13,459 nucleotides of DNA, from NCBI GenBank assembly GCA_937903095.1, contig CALCZN010000089.1, forward strand, positions 1 through 13,459, written 5' to 3'. The stretch's first letter is position 1. Each line of letters opens with the position of its first letter. Source of the DNA: Zeimonas sp937903095. GTDB taxonomy: Bacteria > Pseudomonadota > Gammaproteobacteria > Burkholderiales > Burkholderiaceae_E. The translations under genes were made by a program, and so were the position numbers. Under the pieces are notes generated by a model. It was not told the origin of the DNA and ran no database searches. It saw only the letters and a list, made by a program, of their open reading frames with translations. Below, one piece after another: positions 1 to 6,786 of this stretch.

Positions 1-49
1 ATACGAGATATTGGCGTGACTGGAGTTCAGACGTGTGCTCTTCCGATCT
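1..49 (+). other. Illumina P7/TruSeq index adapter left on the contig end (not genomic)
   Basis: Bases 1-9 (ATACGAGAT) are the 3' part of the Illumina P7 flow-cell sequence. Bases 10-15 (ATTGGC) are a six-base index, which I recognise as TruSeq index 6 as written in the primer. Bases 16-49 are the TruSeq read-2 adapter, starting GTGACTGGAGTTCAGACG and ending CTTCCGATCT. The match is continuous and in the right order, so this is library adapter retained in the assembly. Translated, it gives the artefact peptides MTGVQTCALPI and MCSSDL, which would wrongly extend the first gene. Genomic sequence begins at about base 50. Confidence 0.98.
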
Positions 50-57
50 ACCCGTCG

Positions 58-1134
58 ATGAAGACAGACAACGTCGTCGTCGACGAGAATCCGCCGCTTC
101 CCCGCTTCGCCCAAATCGAGCCCATCGGGCGCTGCAATCTCGCGTGCCGGATGTGCACGGTCAACGAGCGCATCGACGCGGTAGGCGAGATGTCGATCGA
201 CCGGTTCCGCTCGCTGCTCGACCAGTTGCCGGGGCTGGAGACCTTGCACCTGCAGGGGCTGGGCGAGCCGATGCTGCATCCGGCGTTCTTCGACATGGTC
301 GAGCTGGCCGCCGCGCGCGGAATCCGCGTGTCGGCGAACACCAACCTGACGCTGCTCACCCCGGCGCGCGCGCTGCGCTGCGTGACGTGCGGGCTCGCCT
401 CGCTGTCGGTGTCGATCGACGGCGCGAGCCGCGAGGTCTACCAGGCGATCCGGCGCAAGGCGTCCTTCGACAAGGTCGTGCGCAACCTGGATCGGCTGAT
501 GCGCACGCGCGCGGAACATCGAAGCCGCCTCGAAGTGCGAGGGGTGATGGTGCTGATCCGCTCGAACCTCGACGAGCTTCCGGCGCTGCTGCGGCTGCTG
601 CACGCACACGGCGTGCCGGAACTGCTCGTGCAGCGGCTGTCGAGCGACCTGGAGCAGGCAGGACTCGCGCCGGGCTACATCCCGATACGGGACTACGTCC
701 GCGGCGCGCAGCTGCGCCCGGAAGACCTCGAACACGCGCAGGCGGTGTTCGACGATGCGCGCACGCTCGCCGATTCGCTCGGCCTGAGCCTGCACCTGCC
801 GCGACTGGCGCCGAAGATGCGGGCATCGGCCTCAGTCTCGGCCTCAGTCTCAGTCTCAGTCTCGGCATCGGCCTCGGCCTCGGCCGATGCCGCTGCGCCG
901 CGCTGCCGCTGGCCCTGGGAGCAGATCTACGTCACCGCCGCCGGCGAGCTGCTGCCGTGCTGCATGGTCGCCACCGCCGACCGGGCGAGCTTCGGCAACG
1001 TCTTCGACGGCACCTCGGATGGCTTGCGGCGCCGCTGGCATTCGGAGGACGCCCAGGCCTTCCGCCGCGCACTCGCCTCCGATTCGCCACCGGACGTATG
1101 CCGCGGCTGCGCGCTGTATCGGGGAACGTTCTAG
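58..1134 (+). CDS. Radical SAM/SPASM domain protein, function unassigned
   Basis: This is a 358-residue iron-sulfur enzyme of the radical SAM superfamily. The CxxxCxxC motif at C26, C30 and C33 would bind the [4Fe-4S] cluster that cleaves S-adenosylmethionine. LQGLGEP at about residues 65-71 is the usual glycine-rich SAM-binding strand, and SVSIDGA at about 117-123 is typical of the barrel. The C-terminal part (C283, C301, C302, C348, C351) looks like a SPASM auxiliary-cluster domain, as in peptide-modifying or cofactor-maturing enzymes. Between barrel and SPASM lies a low-complexity Ala/Val-Ser stretch, residues 256-277. I take the ATG at 58 because everything before base 50 is adapter; a start further upstream, lost from the contig, cannot be excluded. 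No substrate peptide or partner gene is visible, since the neighbour converges from the other strand. Family is sure; reaction is unknown. Confidence 0.9.
   Translation: MKTDNVVVDENPPLPRFAQIEPIGRCNLACRMCTVNERIDAVGEMSIDRFRSLLDQLPGLETLHLQGLGEPMLHPAFFDMVELAAARGIRVSANTNLTLLTPARALRCVTCGLASLSVSIDGASREVYQAIRRKASFDKVVRNLDRLMRTRAEHRSRLEVRGVMVLIRSNLDELPALLRLLHAHGVPELLVQRLSSDLEQAGLAPGYIPIRDYVRGAQLRPEDLEHAQAVFDDARTLADSLGLSLHLPRLAPKMRASASVSASVSVSVSASASASADAAAPRCRWPWEQIYVTAAGELLPCCMVATADRASFGNVFDGTSDGLRRRWHSEDAQAFRRALASDSPPDVCRGCALYRGTF
823..888 (+). repeat. In-frame hexanucleotide repeat inside the radical SAM gene
   Basis: About ten and a half copies of a degenerate six-base unit (GYCTCR: GCCTCA, GTCTCA, GTCTCG, GCCTCG) run without interruption. 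They encode alternating Ala/Val and Ser, residues 256-277. The unit is two codons, so copy-number change would alter linker length but never the reading frame. The stretch sits between the radical SAM barrel and the SPASM domain and is probably an unstructured linker. Confidence 0.9.
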
Positions 1135-1168
1135 CTCCAGCCGATCGCAGGACCGTGCTACCGCACGA

Positions 1169-1852
1169 TCACGCTCCGAACAGCCGTCCCCGCCAATCTT
1201 CGATCTGCCCGGACTCGATACGGCGTTCAAACAACCGCCGCCAGGACGGCACTATCGGCAGTTGCAGCGCAAGCACAAGATCCGGATCGGTCGGATCGCT
1301 GCGATACAGCAGACGCATCAAGCGCTCGAGCGGCCATTCGGGATGCGGCCGCTCGAGCAATTCGATCGAATCTCCGGCACGCAACTCGCCGGGTTGCAGC
1401 ACGCGGCAATACCAGCCGGGACGCGACCGCTCCTGCACCCGCCGCGCCATGTCGGCGACGCCGAAGCGGTGATTGAGCCTCCAGCACGGCTGGCGCGACT
1501 GCGACACCTGGAGAACGACGCCGCCGACGCGAACCGTATCGCCCAGGCACACGTCGTTCTCGAGCAGCCCCGCCGTGCTCAGGTTCTCGCCGAAGGCGCC
1601 GGGCGCGCCGAGCACCGGCAACGCACCGAGTTCGATGATCCACGGCTCGTAGTGCTCGCGCGGATACAGGTGCACCGCCTTGTCGGGCCCGCCGTGCACG
1701 CGGCGATCGCCCTGCTCGTCGCCGTCGAGCCCTTCGGGGCCTGCCGCGACGGGCCCGAGGCGTTCCTGCTTGTCGATTCCCGTGACGAAGCCGGGGCGGA
1801 CGGTCCTCGCCCGCCCCGTCAGCACGGCGCAAACGCTGCCGATGGTCTTCAT
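1169..1852 (-). CDS. yiiM: MOSC domain protein, YiiM-like
   Basis: This 227-residue protein is close in length and motifs to E. coli YiiM (about 224 residues). It has GLDGDEQ followed by VHGGPDKAVHLYPREHY (about residues 41-68), FGENLST at 88-94, and VSQSRQPCW with C123, the conserved MOSC cysteine expected to bind the molybdenum cofactor. The C-terminus (RIESGQIEDW, then RLFGA) also has the YiiM pattern. YiiM-family proteins are cytoplasmic and take part in molybdenum-cofactor-dependent reduction of N-hydroxylated compounds such as 6-hydroxylaminopurine; that role here is inferred from family. The start ATG shares bases with the metY stop (ATGA, 1852-1849), so translation is probably coupled. 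A much longer open frame runs upstream in this frame to 3709, but that part is only the antiparallel shadow of metY and the CoA-binding gene. It converges on the radical SAM gene with 34 bp between them and no clear terminator. Confidence 0.92.
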   Translation of the reverse strand: MKTIGSVCAVLTGRARTVRPGFVTGIDKQERLGPVAAGPEGLDGDEQGDRRVHGGPDKAVHLYPREHYEPWIIELGALPVLGAPGAFGENLSTAGLLENDVCLGDTVRVGGVVLQVSQSRQPCWRLNHRFGVADMARRVQERSRPGWYCRVLQPGELRAGDSIELLERPHPEWPLERLMRLLYRSDPTDPDLVLALQLPIVPSWRRLFERRIESGQIEDWRGRLFGA

Positions 1853-3156
1853 CGACGCGCGCTCGCGTCGTCGAGCGCCTGGTCGACGTCCCACAGAATG
1901 TCGTCGATGTGCTCGAGCCCCACCGAGATGCGCACCATGTCGGGCGTGACGCCTGCGGCGCGCTGCTGGGCTTCGTCGAGCTGTCGATGCGTGGTCGACG
2001 CCGGATGGATGATCAGCGTTCGCGTGTCGCCGATGTTCGCCAGATGACTCATGAACTGCGCCGCCTCGATGAAGCGCACGCCCGCCTCCAGGCCGCCCTT
2101 CACGCCGAAGGCGAGCAGTCCTGATGCACCTGGCTTCCCGTCCACCATGCGCATCTGCCGTCGCACCAGCTCGTGCTGCGGATGATCGGGCAACCCCGGG
2201 TACGACACCCAGCTGACCTGCGGATGCGAACGCAGGTGCTCGGCCACGCGCAGCGCGTTCGCGCAGTGCCGCTCCATGCGCACCGGCAGCGTTTCGATGC
2301 CCTGCAGGATCTGCCAGGCGCTCATCGGCGCGAGCGACGCGCCGAACACGCGCAGCGATTCCATCCGCGCGCGCATCGTGAAGCCGAAGTCGCCGAAGGT
2401 CTCGTAGAACTTCACGCCGTGATAGCCGGGCGAAGGCTCGGTCATGCCCGGGAACCTGCCGTTGTCCCAGGGGAACCTGCCGCTCTCGACGACGATGCCG
2501 GCGAGCGTAGTGCCGTGGCCGCCGAGATACTTGGTGGCCGCGTGCACGACGAGATCGGCGCCGAAGGCGATCGGCGTGCACAGGAACGGGCTCGGTACCG
2601 TGTTGTCGACGACGAGCGGCACGCCGTGCGCGTGCGCCACGTCCGCCACCGCGGCGATGTCGAGCACCTGCAGGCTCGGGTTGCCCAGCGTCTCGGCGAA
2701 CACGGCGCGCGTGTTCGGCCGCATCGCCTCGGCGAAAGCCTCGGGCCTCGTCGGGTCGACGAAGCTCGTCTCGATGCCGAAGCGGCGCAGGTTGACCGCG
2801 AGCATCGTCACCGTGCCGCCGTACAGCGCGCTCGCCGCCACCACGTGGTCGCCCTGCTGCAGCATCGTCGTGAGCGCGAGCGCTTCGGCGGCCATGCCGC
2901 TGGCGGCCGCCACCGCTGCGCGCCCGCCTTCGAGCGCGGCGACGCGTTCCTCCAGTGCAGCCACCGTGGGATTCGACAGCCGCGAGTAGACGTTGCCGAA
3001 GGTCTGCAGGTTGAACAGCGACGCGGCATGGTCGGCGCTGTCGAAGACGTAGCTGGTCGTCTGGTAGATCGGCAGCGCGCGCGAACCGGTCGCCGCGTCC
3101 GGAATCTGCCCGGCGTGGATCGCCAGCGTCTCGGGGTGGAAGCGTCGGTCGGCCAT
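1849..3156 (-). CDS. metY: O-acetylhomoserine sulfhydrylase (aminocarboxypropyltransferase), MetY
   Basis: This 435-residue cytoplasmic PLP enzyme of the Cys/Met metabolism family should make homocysteine from O-acetylhomoserine and sulfide. The start (ETLAIHAGQ, then ALPIYQTTSYVF) and length are typical of MetY rather than of the shorter cystathionine gamma-synthases, about 390 residues. Y57-S58-R59 is the phosphate-contacting YSR motif, D184 in VVDNT pairs with the PLP ring nitrogen, and K209 in HAATKYLGGHGT is the Schiff-base lysine. FGDFGF and the insertion around residues 230-260 also fit MetY. The ATG at 3156 lies 12 bp after the CoA-binding gene and has only a weak Shine-Dalgarno, so translation may depend on the upstream gene. 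Its stop overlaps the yiiM start. Family assignment is strong; preference for O-acetyl over O-succinyl homoserine is inferred. Confidence 0.95.
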   Translation of the reverse strand: MADRRFHPETLAIHAGQIPDAATGSRALPIYQTTSYVFDSADHAASLFNLQTFGNVYSRLSNPTVAALEERVAALEGGRAAVAAASGMAAEALALTTMLQQGDHVVAASALYGGTVTMLAVNLRRFGIETSFVDPTRPEAFAEAMRPNTRAVFAETLGNPSLQVLDIAAVADVAHAHGVPLVVDNTVPSPFLCTPIAFGADLVVHAATKYLGGHGTTLAGIVVESGRFPWDNGRFPGMTEPSPGYHGVKFYETFGDFGFTMRARMESLRVFGASLAPMSAWQILQGIETLPVRMERHCANALRVAEHLRSHPQVSWVSYPGLPDHPQHELVRRQMRMVDGKPGASGLLAFGVKGGLEAGVRFIEAAQFMSHLANIGDTRTLIIHPASTTHRQLDEAQQRAAGVTPDMVRISVGLEHIDDILWDVDQALDDASARR

Positions 3157-3168
3157 CGCTCGGGTCCG

Positions 3169-3630
3169 TCAGAGCGGCCGGTGCGCCGAGATCACGCCGG
3201 TGTTCACGCCGGCCCAGTGCAGGCCGCCGAACAGGCGCGCGTGCTCGATCTTCACGCAGCGGTCCATCACCGAATCCAGGCCCGCGGCGCGGGCGCGCGC
3301 GTCGGCCTCGACGTTGTGCACGCCGAGCTGCTGCCACAGGCACTTCGCGCCGATCGCGATCGCCTCCTCGGCGATCGGACCGACGTCGGCGGTGCGCCGG
3401 AACACGTCGACCATGTCGACCGGATGCGGGATATCCCGCAGCGACGCGTAGCAGCGCTCGCCGAGCACCTTGTCGTAGCGCGGGTTCACCGGAACGATCC
3501 GGTAGCCGTGCTCCTGCAGGTACTTCGCGGCGAAGAAGCTCGGCCGATGCCATTCGGCCGACAGGCCGACGACGGCGATCGTCCGGCACGACTTCAGGAT
3601 CCTGCGCAGCGTCGGGATGTCGTCGTTCAC
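3169..3630 (-). CDS. CoA-binding domain protein, YccU-like
   Basis: This is a small single-domain Rossmann protein of 153 residues, the size of the YccU CoA-binding family. IAVVGLSAEWHRPS (about residues 18-31) is the nucleotide-binding loop with the family's VGLS signature, followed by AAKYLQEHGYRIVPVNP. LWQQLGV at 98-104 and VMDRCVKIEH at 121-130 are the other hallmarks. I chose the GTG at 3630 because GGGAGGG lies 8 bases upstream on the coding strand and the family's usual N-terminus begins here. The in-frame ATG at 3705 would add 25 unrelated residues and overlap the divergent promoter region. It is first in an operon with metY and yiiM. The biochemical role of stand-alone proteins of this family is not settled. 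The position beside metY suggests a link to acyl-CoA or sulfur metabolism, which is inference. Confidence 0.9.
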   Translation of the reverse strand: MNDDIPTLRRILKSCRTIAVVGLSAEWHRPSFFAAKYLQEHGYRIVPVNPRYDKVLGERCYASLRDIPHPVDMVDVFRRTADVGPIAEEAIAIGAKCLWQQLGVHNVEADARARAAGLDSVMDRCVKIEHARLFGGLHWAGVNTGVISAHRPL

Positions 3631-3650
3631 GTCGTGGCCCTCCCACGACG
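3630..3650 (-). promoter_or_regulatory. Perfect 8-bp dyad enclosing the RBS of the CoA-binding gene
   Basis: The arms CGTCGTGG (3630-3637) and CCACGACG (3643-3650) are perfect reverse complements separated by five bases. On the coding (-) strand the five-base spacer is GAGGG, which is the core of the gene's Shine-Dalgarno, and the last stem base is the G of the GTG start. In RNA this would be an 8-bp hairpin presenting the ribosome binding site in its loop. In DNA it would be a 21-bp operator-like palindrome. A weak -10-like TACATT on the - strand (plus-strand 3651-3656) lies immediately upstream. The structure is seen; the function is a guess. Confidence 0.45.
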
Positions 3651-3686
3651 AATGTAGCGCATCCGCGAGCCGCTGCCGGCGGCGGC

Positions 3687-3703
3687 TGAGACAATCCGTC
3701 CTC
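3687..3703 (+). promoter_or_regulatory. Candidate extended -10 promoter for the permease operon, possibly leaderless
   Basis: TGAGACAAT at 3687-3695 reads as a TG-N extension followed by a -10-like hexamer GACAAT (4 of 6 to TATAAT). Transcription would begin near 3702-3704, at or just before the ATG at 3704. There is no Shine-Dalgarno before that ATG, which agrees with a leaderless start. No convincing -35 is visible. The gene-free stretch 3631-3703 therefore holds the dyad described for the divergent gene and this element. Confidence 0.3.
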
Positions 3704-5443
3704 ATGCAACGCCGCTACGCGTTCCCGATCGCCCTGCGGGTCGGCGTCAATCGCTGGGACCTGCTCGCCGCAGCGCTCGCGCTGGGCGCCGTCGCGTTCG
3801 TCGTCGCGGCGATGCAGCCGATGCGCGCGCCGCTCGCCGCGCTCGAGGCGGCGCCGGTGTCGCTGGACATCGCGAACCTGCCCGTCTATGCGCTGCGCAC
3901 CACCTTCCGGATGTTCGCGGCGCTTGCGCTGTCGCTCGTCTTCGCGCTCGCCGTCGGCACGCTCGCCGCGCGCAACCTGCGGGCACGCGCGATCGTGCTA
4001 CCGCTGCTGGACGTCGCGCAGTCGGTGCCGGTGCTCGGCTACCTGTCGTTCACCGTGGTCGTCTTCCTGCGCCTGTTCCCCGACTCGGTGCTGGGCGCCG
4101 AGCTGGCGGCGATCTTCGCGATCTTCACCAGCCAGGTGTGGAACGTCACGTTCAGCTTCTACCAGTCGCTGCGAACCGTGCCGGGCGAACTGCACGATGC
4201 GGCGCGCTCGATGCACATGTCGGCCTGGCAGCGCTTCTGGCACCTGGACGTGCCCTTCGCCACGCCGGGGCTGGTGTGGAACCTGATGGTCTCGATGTCG
4301 GGCGGCTGGTTCTTCGTCGTCGCCTCCGAAGCGATCTCGGTCGGCCCGTGGACGATTCCGCTGCCCGGCATCGGCTCCTACGTCGCATTGGCGATCGCCG
4401 AACGCGACCTCTCGGCAGTGGGATGGGCGCTGGCGGCGATGCTGGTCGTCATCGCGCTGTACGACGTCTTCGTCTTTCGTCCGCTCGTCGCCTGGTCCGA
4501 CCAGTTCCGCCTCGGCGCGGCGCGCACGGGCGAGGCGCCGCGCAGCTGGGTGCTGTCGGTGTGGCGGCGCACGCAGGCGCTGCGCACGCTCGATGCGCGC
4601 ATCCGGGCGCTGCTGCGCCATGCGACGCTGCATCGTGCGCCGGTCGCCGCGCTCGCACGCCGCGCGCGGGTGCGCGATCTGGCCCGGCGGTTCTCCGCCC
4701 CGTGGGTCGGCGCGCTCGCCTGGTGGACGGTGCTGGCGGCGCTCGCCGCCGCCTCGATCGGCTACGGCTGGCATTTCCTCTCCGGCATCGCTGCGCGCGA
4801 ATGGCTGCAGGTGTTCCTGCTCGGCTGCGCGACGCTCGTGCGGGTGATCGCGCTCACGCTGCTCGCCTCGCTGGTCTGGATCCCGATCGGCGTGGCGATC
4901 GGACTGCGGCCGCGGTGGACCGCGCGCGTGCAGCCGCTCGTGCAGTTCCTCGCCGCGGTGCCGGCCAACCTGTTCTTTCCGCTGGCCGTCTTCGTGATCG
5001 TGCGCTGGCAGCTCAACCCCGACATCTGGCTCAGCCCGCTGATCGTGCTGGGCGCGCAGTGGTACATCCTGTTCAACGCGATCGCCGGCGCCAGCGCGAT
5101 CCCGCAGGATCTGCTCGAGATCGCCCGCAGCCTGCACGTGCGCCGCTGGCTGCGCTGGCGCGAGGTGCTGCTGCCCGGCGTGGCGCCGTACGCGGTCACC
5201 GGCGCGCTCACCGCGTGGGGCGGCGCATGGAACGCGACCATCGTCGCCGAGGCGGTCCGCTGGGGCGACCAGCGGCTGCTCGCGCACGGACTGGGCGCCT
5301 ACATCACGGTGCAGACCGAAGCCGGCGACTACGCGCGCATTGCGCTCGGCGTCGCCACGATGGCGGCATTCGTCGTCACCTTCAACCGGCTGCTGTGGCG
5401 TCCGCTGTACGACGCGATGGAACGCCGCTTCCGACTCGGCTGA
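3704..5443 (+). CDS. ABC transporter permease, two fused membrane domains (nitrate/sulfonate/taurine class)
   Basis: This is a 579-residue inner-membrane protein made of two tandem BPD_transp_1-type permease domains, at roughly residues 60-260 and 370-570. Each domain has the cytoplasmic EAA loop that docks the ATPase: ELHDAARSMHMSAWQRFW from residue 162 and DLLEIARSLHVRRWLRW from 469. Each keeps the AARS/IARS-H-M/V pattern typical of the NrtB/SsuC/TauC group. A polar, Arg-rich segment (about 265-330) joins the halves, so one polypeptide replaces the usual permease dimer. Start ATG 3704 was chosen because the 29 residues ahead of it in the frame lie over the divergent promoter and do not look like protein. 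The ATPase gene follows after 8 bp. No substrate-binding protein lies nearby, so the imported substrate is unknown. It is transcribed divergently from the CoA-binding/metY/yiiM operon. Confidence 0.92.
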   Translation: MQRRYAFPIALRVGVNRWDLLAAALALGAVAFVVAAMQPMRAPLAALEAAPVSLDIANLPVYALRTTFRMFAALALSLVFALAVGTLAARNLRARAIVLPLLDVAQSVPVLGYLSFTVVVFLRLFPDSVLGAELAAIFAIFTSQVWNVTFSFYQSLRTVPGELHDAARSMHMSAWQRFWHLDVPFATPGLVWNLMVSMSGGWFFVVASEAISVGPWTIPLPGIGSYVALAIAERDLSAVGWALAAMLVVIALYDVFVFRPLVAWSDQFRLGAARTGEAPRSWVLSVWRRTQALRTLDARIRALLRHATLHRAPVAALARRARVRDLARRFSAPWVGALAWWTVLAALAAASIGYGWHFLSGIAAREWLQVFLLGCATLVRVIALTLLASLVWIPIGVAIGLRPRWTARVQPLVQFLAAVPANLFFPLAVFVIVRWQLNPDIWLSPLIVLGAQWYILFNAIAGASAIPQDLLEIARSLHVRRWLRWREVLLPGVAPYAVTGALTAWGGAWNATIVAEAVRWGDQRLLAHGLGAYITVQTEAGDYARIALGVATMAAFVVTFNRLLWRPLYDAMERRFRLG

Positions 5444-5451
5444 GAACCTCG

Positions 5452-6786
5452 ATGCCCGACGAACCGCTGCTGCGCGTGGAGAAGCTGTGCAAGAGCTTTC
5501 CGAAGGCTTCCGGAGAGGTGCTCGTGCTCGACCGGATCGATCTCGAGGTGCGCGCCGGCGAGATCGTCGGCCTGCTCGGTCGCTCCGGTTCGGGCAAGTC
5601 GACGCTGCTGAGGAGCATCGCCGGACTCGTGCAGCCGAGCAGCGGCAGCGTCGTCTTCGAAGGGCAGCCGGTGCGCGGCCCGGTGCAGGGCGTCGCGATG
5701 GTCTTCCAGGGCTTCGCCCTCTTCCCCTGGCTCACGGTGCTCGAGAACGTCACGCTCGGACTGCGCGCGCTGGGCGTCGACACCGAGACGGCGCGCCGGC
5801 GCGCCCTGGCCGCGATCGACCTGATCGGGCTCGACGGATTCGAGAGCGCGTATCCGCGCGAACTCTCCGGCGGGATGCAGCAGCGCGTCGGCTTCGCACG
5901 CGCGCTCGTCGTCGAGCCGAAGCTGCTGCTGATGGACGAACCCTTCTCCGCGCTCGACGTGCTCACCGCCGAGACGCTGCGCACCGACTTCCTCGATCTG
6001 TGGACCGAACGTCGGCTCGACATCCTCGCCGTGGTGCTCGTCACGCACAACATCGAGGAGGCGGTGTTCCTGTGCGACCGCGTCGTCGTGCTCGCGCCGA
6101 ACCCGGGGCGGATCGCCGCGGAGATCACGATCGAACTGCCGCATCCGCGGGATCGGCTGTCGGCCGCCTTCCGCCAGGCGGTCGAAGACGTCTACGCGCT
6201 GCTCACCGAACGCGCGCCGGCGCCGGCCCGCGGGGTGGAAGCGCCGATCGCGCGCCACATCCGCCGCGTCTCGGTGAACCTGATCGCCGGCCTGGTCGAG
6301 ACGGTCGCCGCGCCTCCGTACGACGGCGCGGCCGACCTGCCGGTGGTCGCGCACACGCTGCACCTGGAGCTGGACGAGTTGCTGCCGGTCGCCGAAGCGC
6401 TGCACCTGCTCGGGCTGGCGGAAGTCGCGCACGGCGACGTCGTGCTCACCGACGCGGGGCGCGCCTACGCCCGCGAAGACACGCAGCAGCGCAAGCGTCT
6501 GTTCTGCGAGCAGGCGCTGCGCGTTCCACTGATCGCGCACATCCGCGACGTGCTGCACGCGCGCCCGAACGGCCGCGCGCCGCGCCTGCGCTTCGAAACC
6601 GAACTGGAGGACCATCTCACCGAGCAGTACGCGCGCGAGACGCTCGACGCGGCGATCGAATGGGGCCGCTATGCCGAGCTGTACGAATACGACGACGTCT
6701 CGCGCGAGCTGCTGCTCGAGCAGCCGCAGACGGCAGCGCCGGCTTCGGACGCCGACGGGCCTGCCGTTCAGGCCACCGACAGATAG
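5452..6786 (+). CDS. ABC transporter ATPase with C-terminal AAA-associated domain
   Basis: This 444-residue cytoplasmic ATPase would power the fused permease just upstream (8 bp gap). The nucleotide-binding domain covers about residues 6-230: Walker A GRSGSGKST at 43-51, Q86 in the Q-loop (VFQGFALFPWLTV), signature LSGGMQQR at 138-145, Walker B LLLMDEP at 158-164 and switch H199. The closest style is the nitrate/sulfonate/taurine ATPases (NrtD, SsuB, TauB), which are about 260 residues. The extra part (about 265-425) looks like the AAA-associated C-terminal domain found on a subset of these proteins. It has two winged-helix-like stretches, LHLLGLAEVAHGDVVLTDAG and TLDAAIEWGRYAELYEYDD, and may sense a ligand or regulate transport; this is inference. 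The last six codons and the stop overlap the end of livF on the other strand by 19 bp. Confidence 0.93.
   Translation: MPDEPLLRVEKLCKSFPKASGEVLVLDRIDLEVRAGEIVGLLGRSGSGKSTLLRSIAGLVQPSSGSVVFEGQPVRGPVQGVAMVFQGFALFPWLTVLENVTLGLRALGVDTETARRRALAAIDLIGLDGFESAYPRELSGGMQQRVGFARALVVEPKLLLMDEPFSALDVLTAETLRTDFLDLWTERRLDILAVVLVTHNIEEAVFLCDRVVVLAPNPGRIAAEITIELPHPRDRLSAAFRQAVEDVYALLTERAPAPARGVEAPIARHIRRVSVNLIAGLVETVAAPPYDGAADLPVVAHTLHLELDELLPVAEALHLLGLAEVAHGDVVLTDAGRAYAREDTQQRKRLFCEQALRVPLIAHIRDVLHARPNGRAPRLRFETELEDHLTEQYARETLDAAIEWGRYAELYEYDDVSRELLLEQPQTAAPASDADGPAVQATDR

Noticed and set aside
1154..1167. Small stem CGTGC-TACC-GCACG between the radical SAM and MOSC genes as a terminator
   Set aside because: Only five base pairs and no T-run on either strand, so too weak to call.
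33..1472. Long + strand open frame starting MCSSDL
   Set aside because: It starts in the adapter and runs as a +2 frame shadow of the radical SAM gene. The composition is Arg/Ala/Pro-rich with no domain.
2173..3657. Long + strand open frame opposite metY (and similar ones opposite other genes, such as 9800-11659)
   Set aside because: High G+C gives long antisense open frames. These are His/Arg-rich, lack motifs, and lie over genes with full catalytic signatures.
1853..3709. N-terminal 619 residues of an 846-residue - strand open frame that ends in the MOSC protein
   Set aside because: It is an out-of-frame shadow of metY and the CoA-binding gene. The MOSC family start matches the ATG at 1852, and no fusion is supported.
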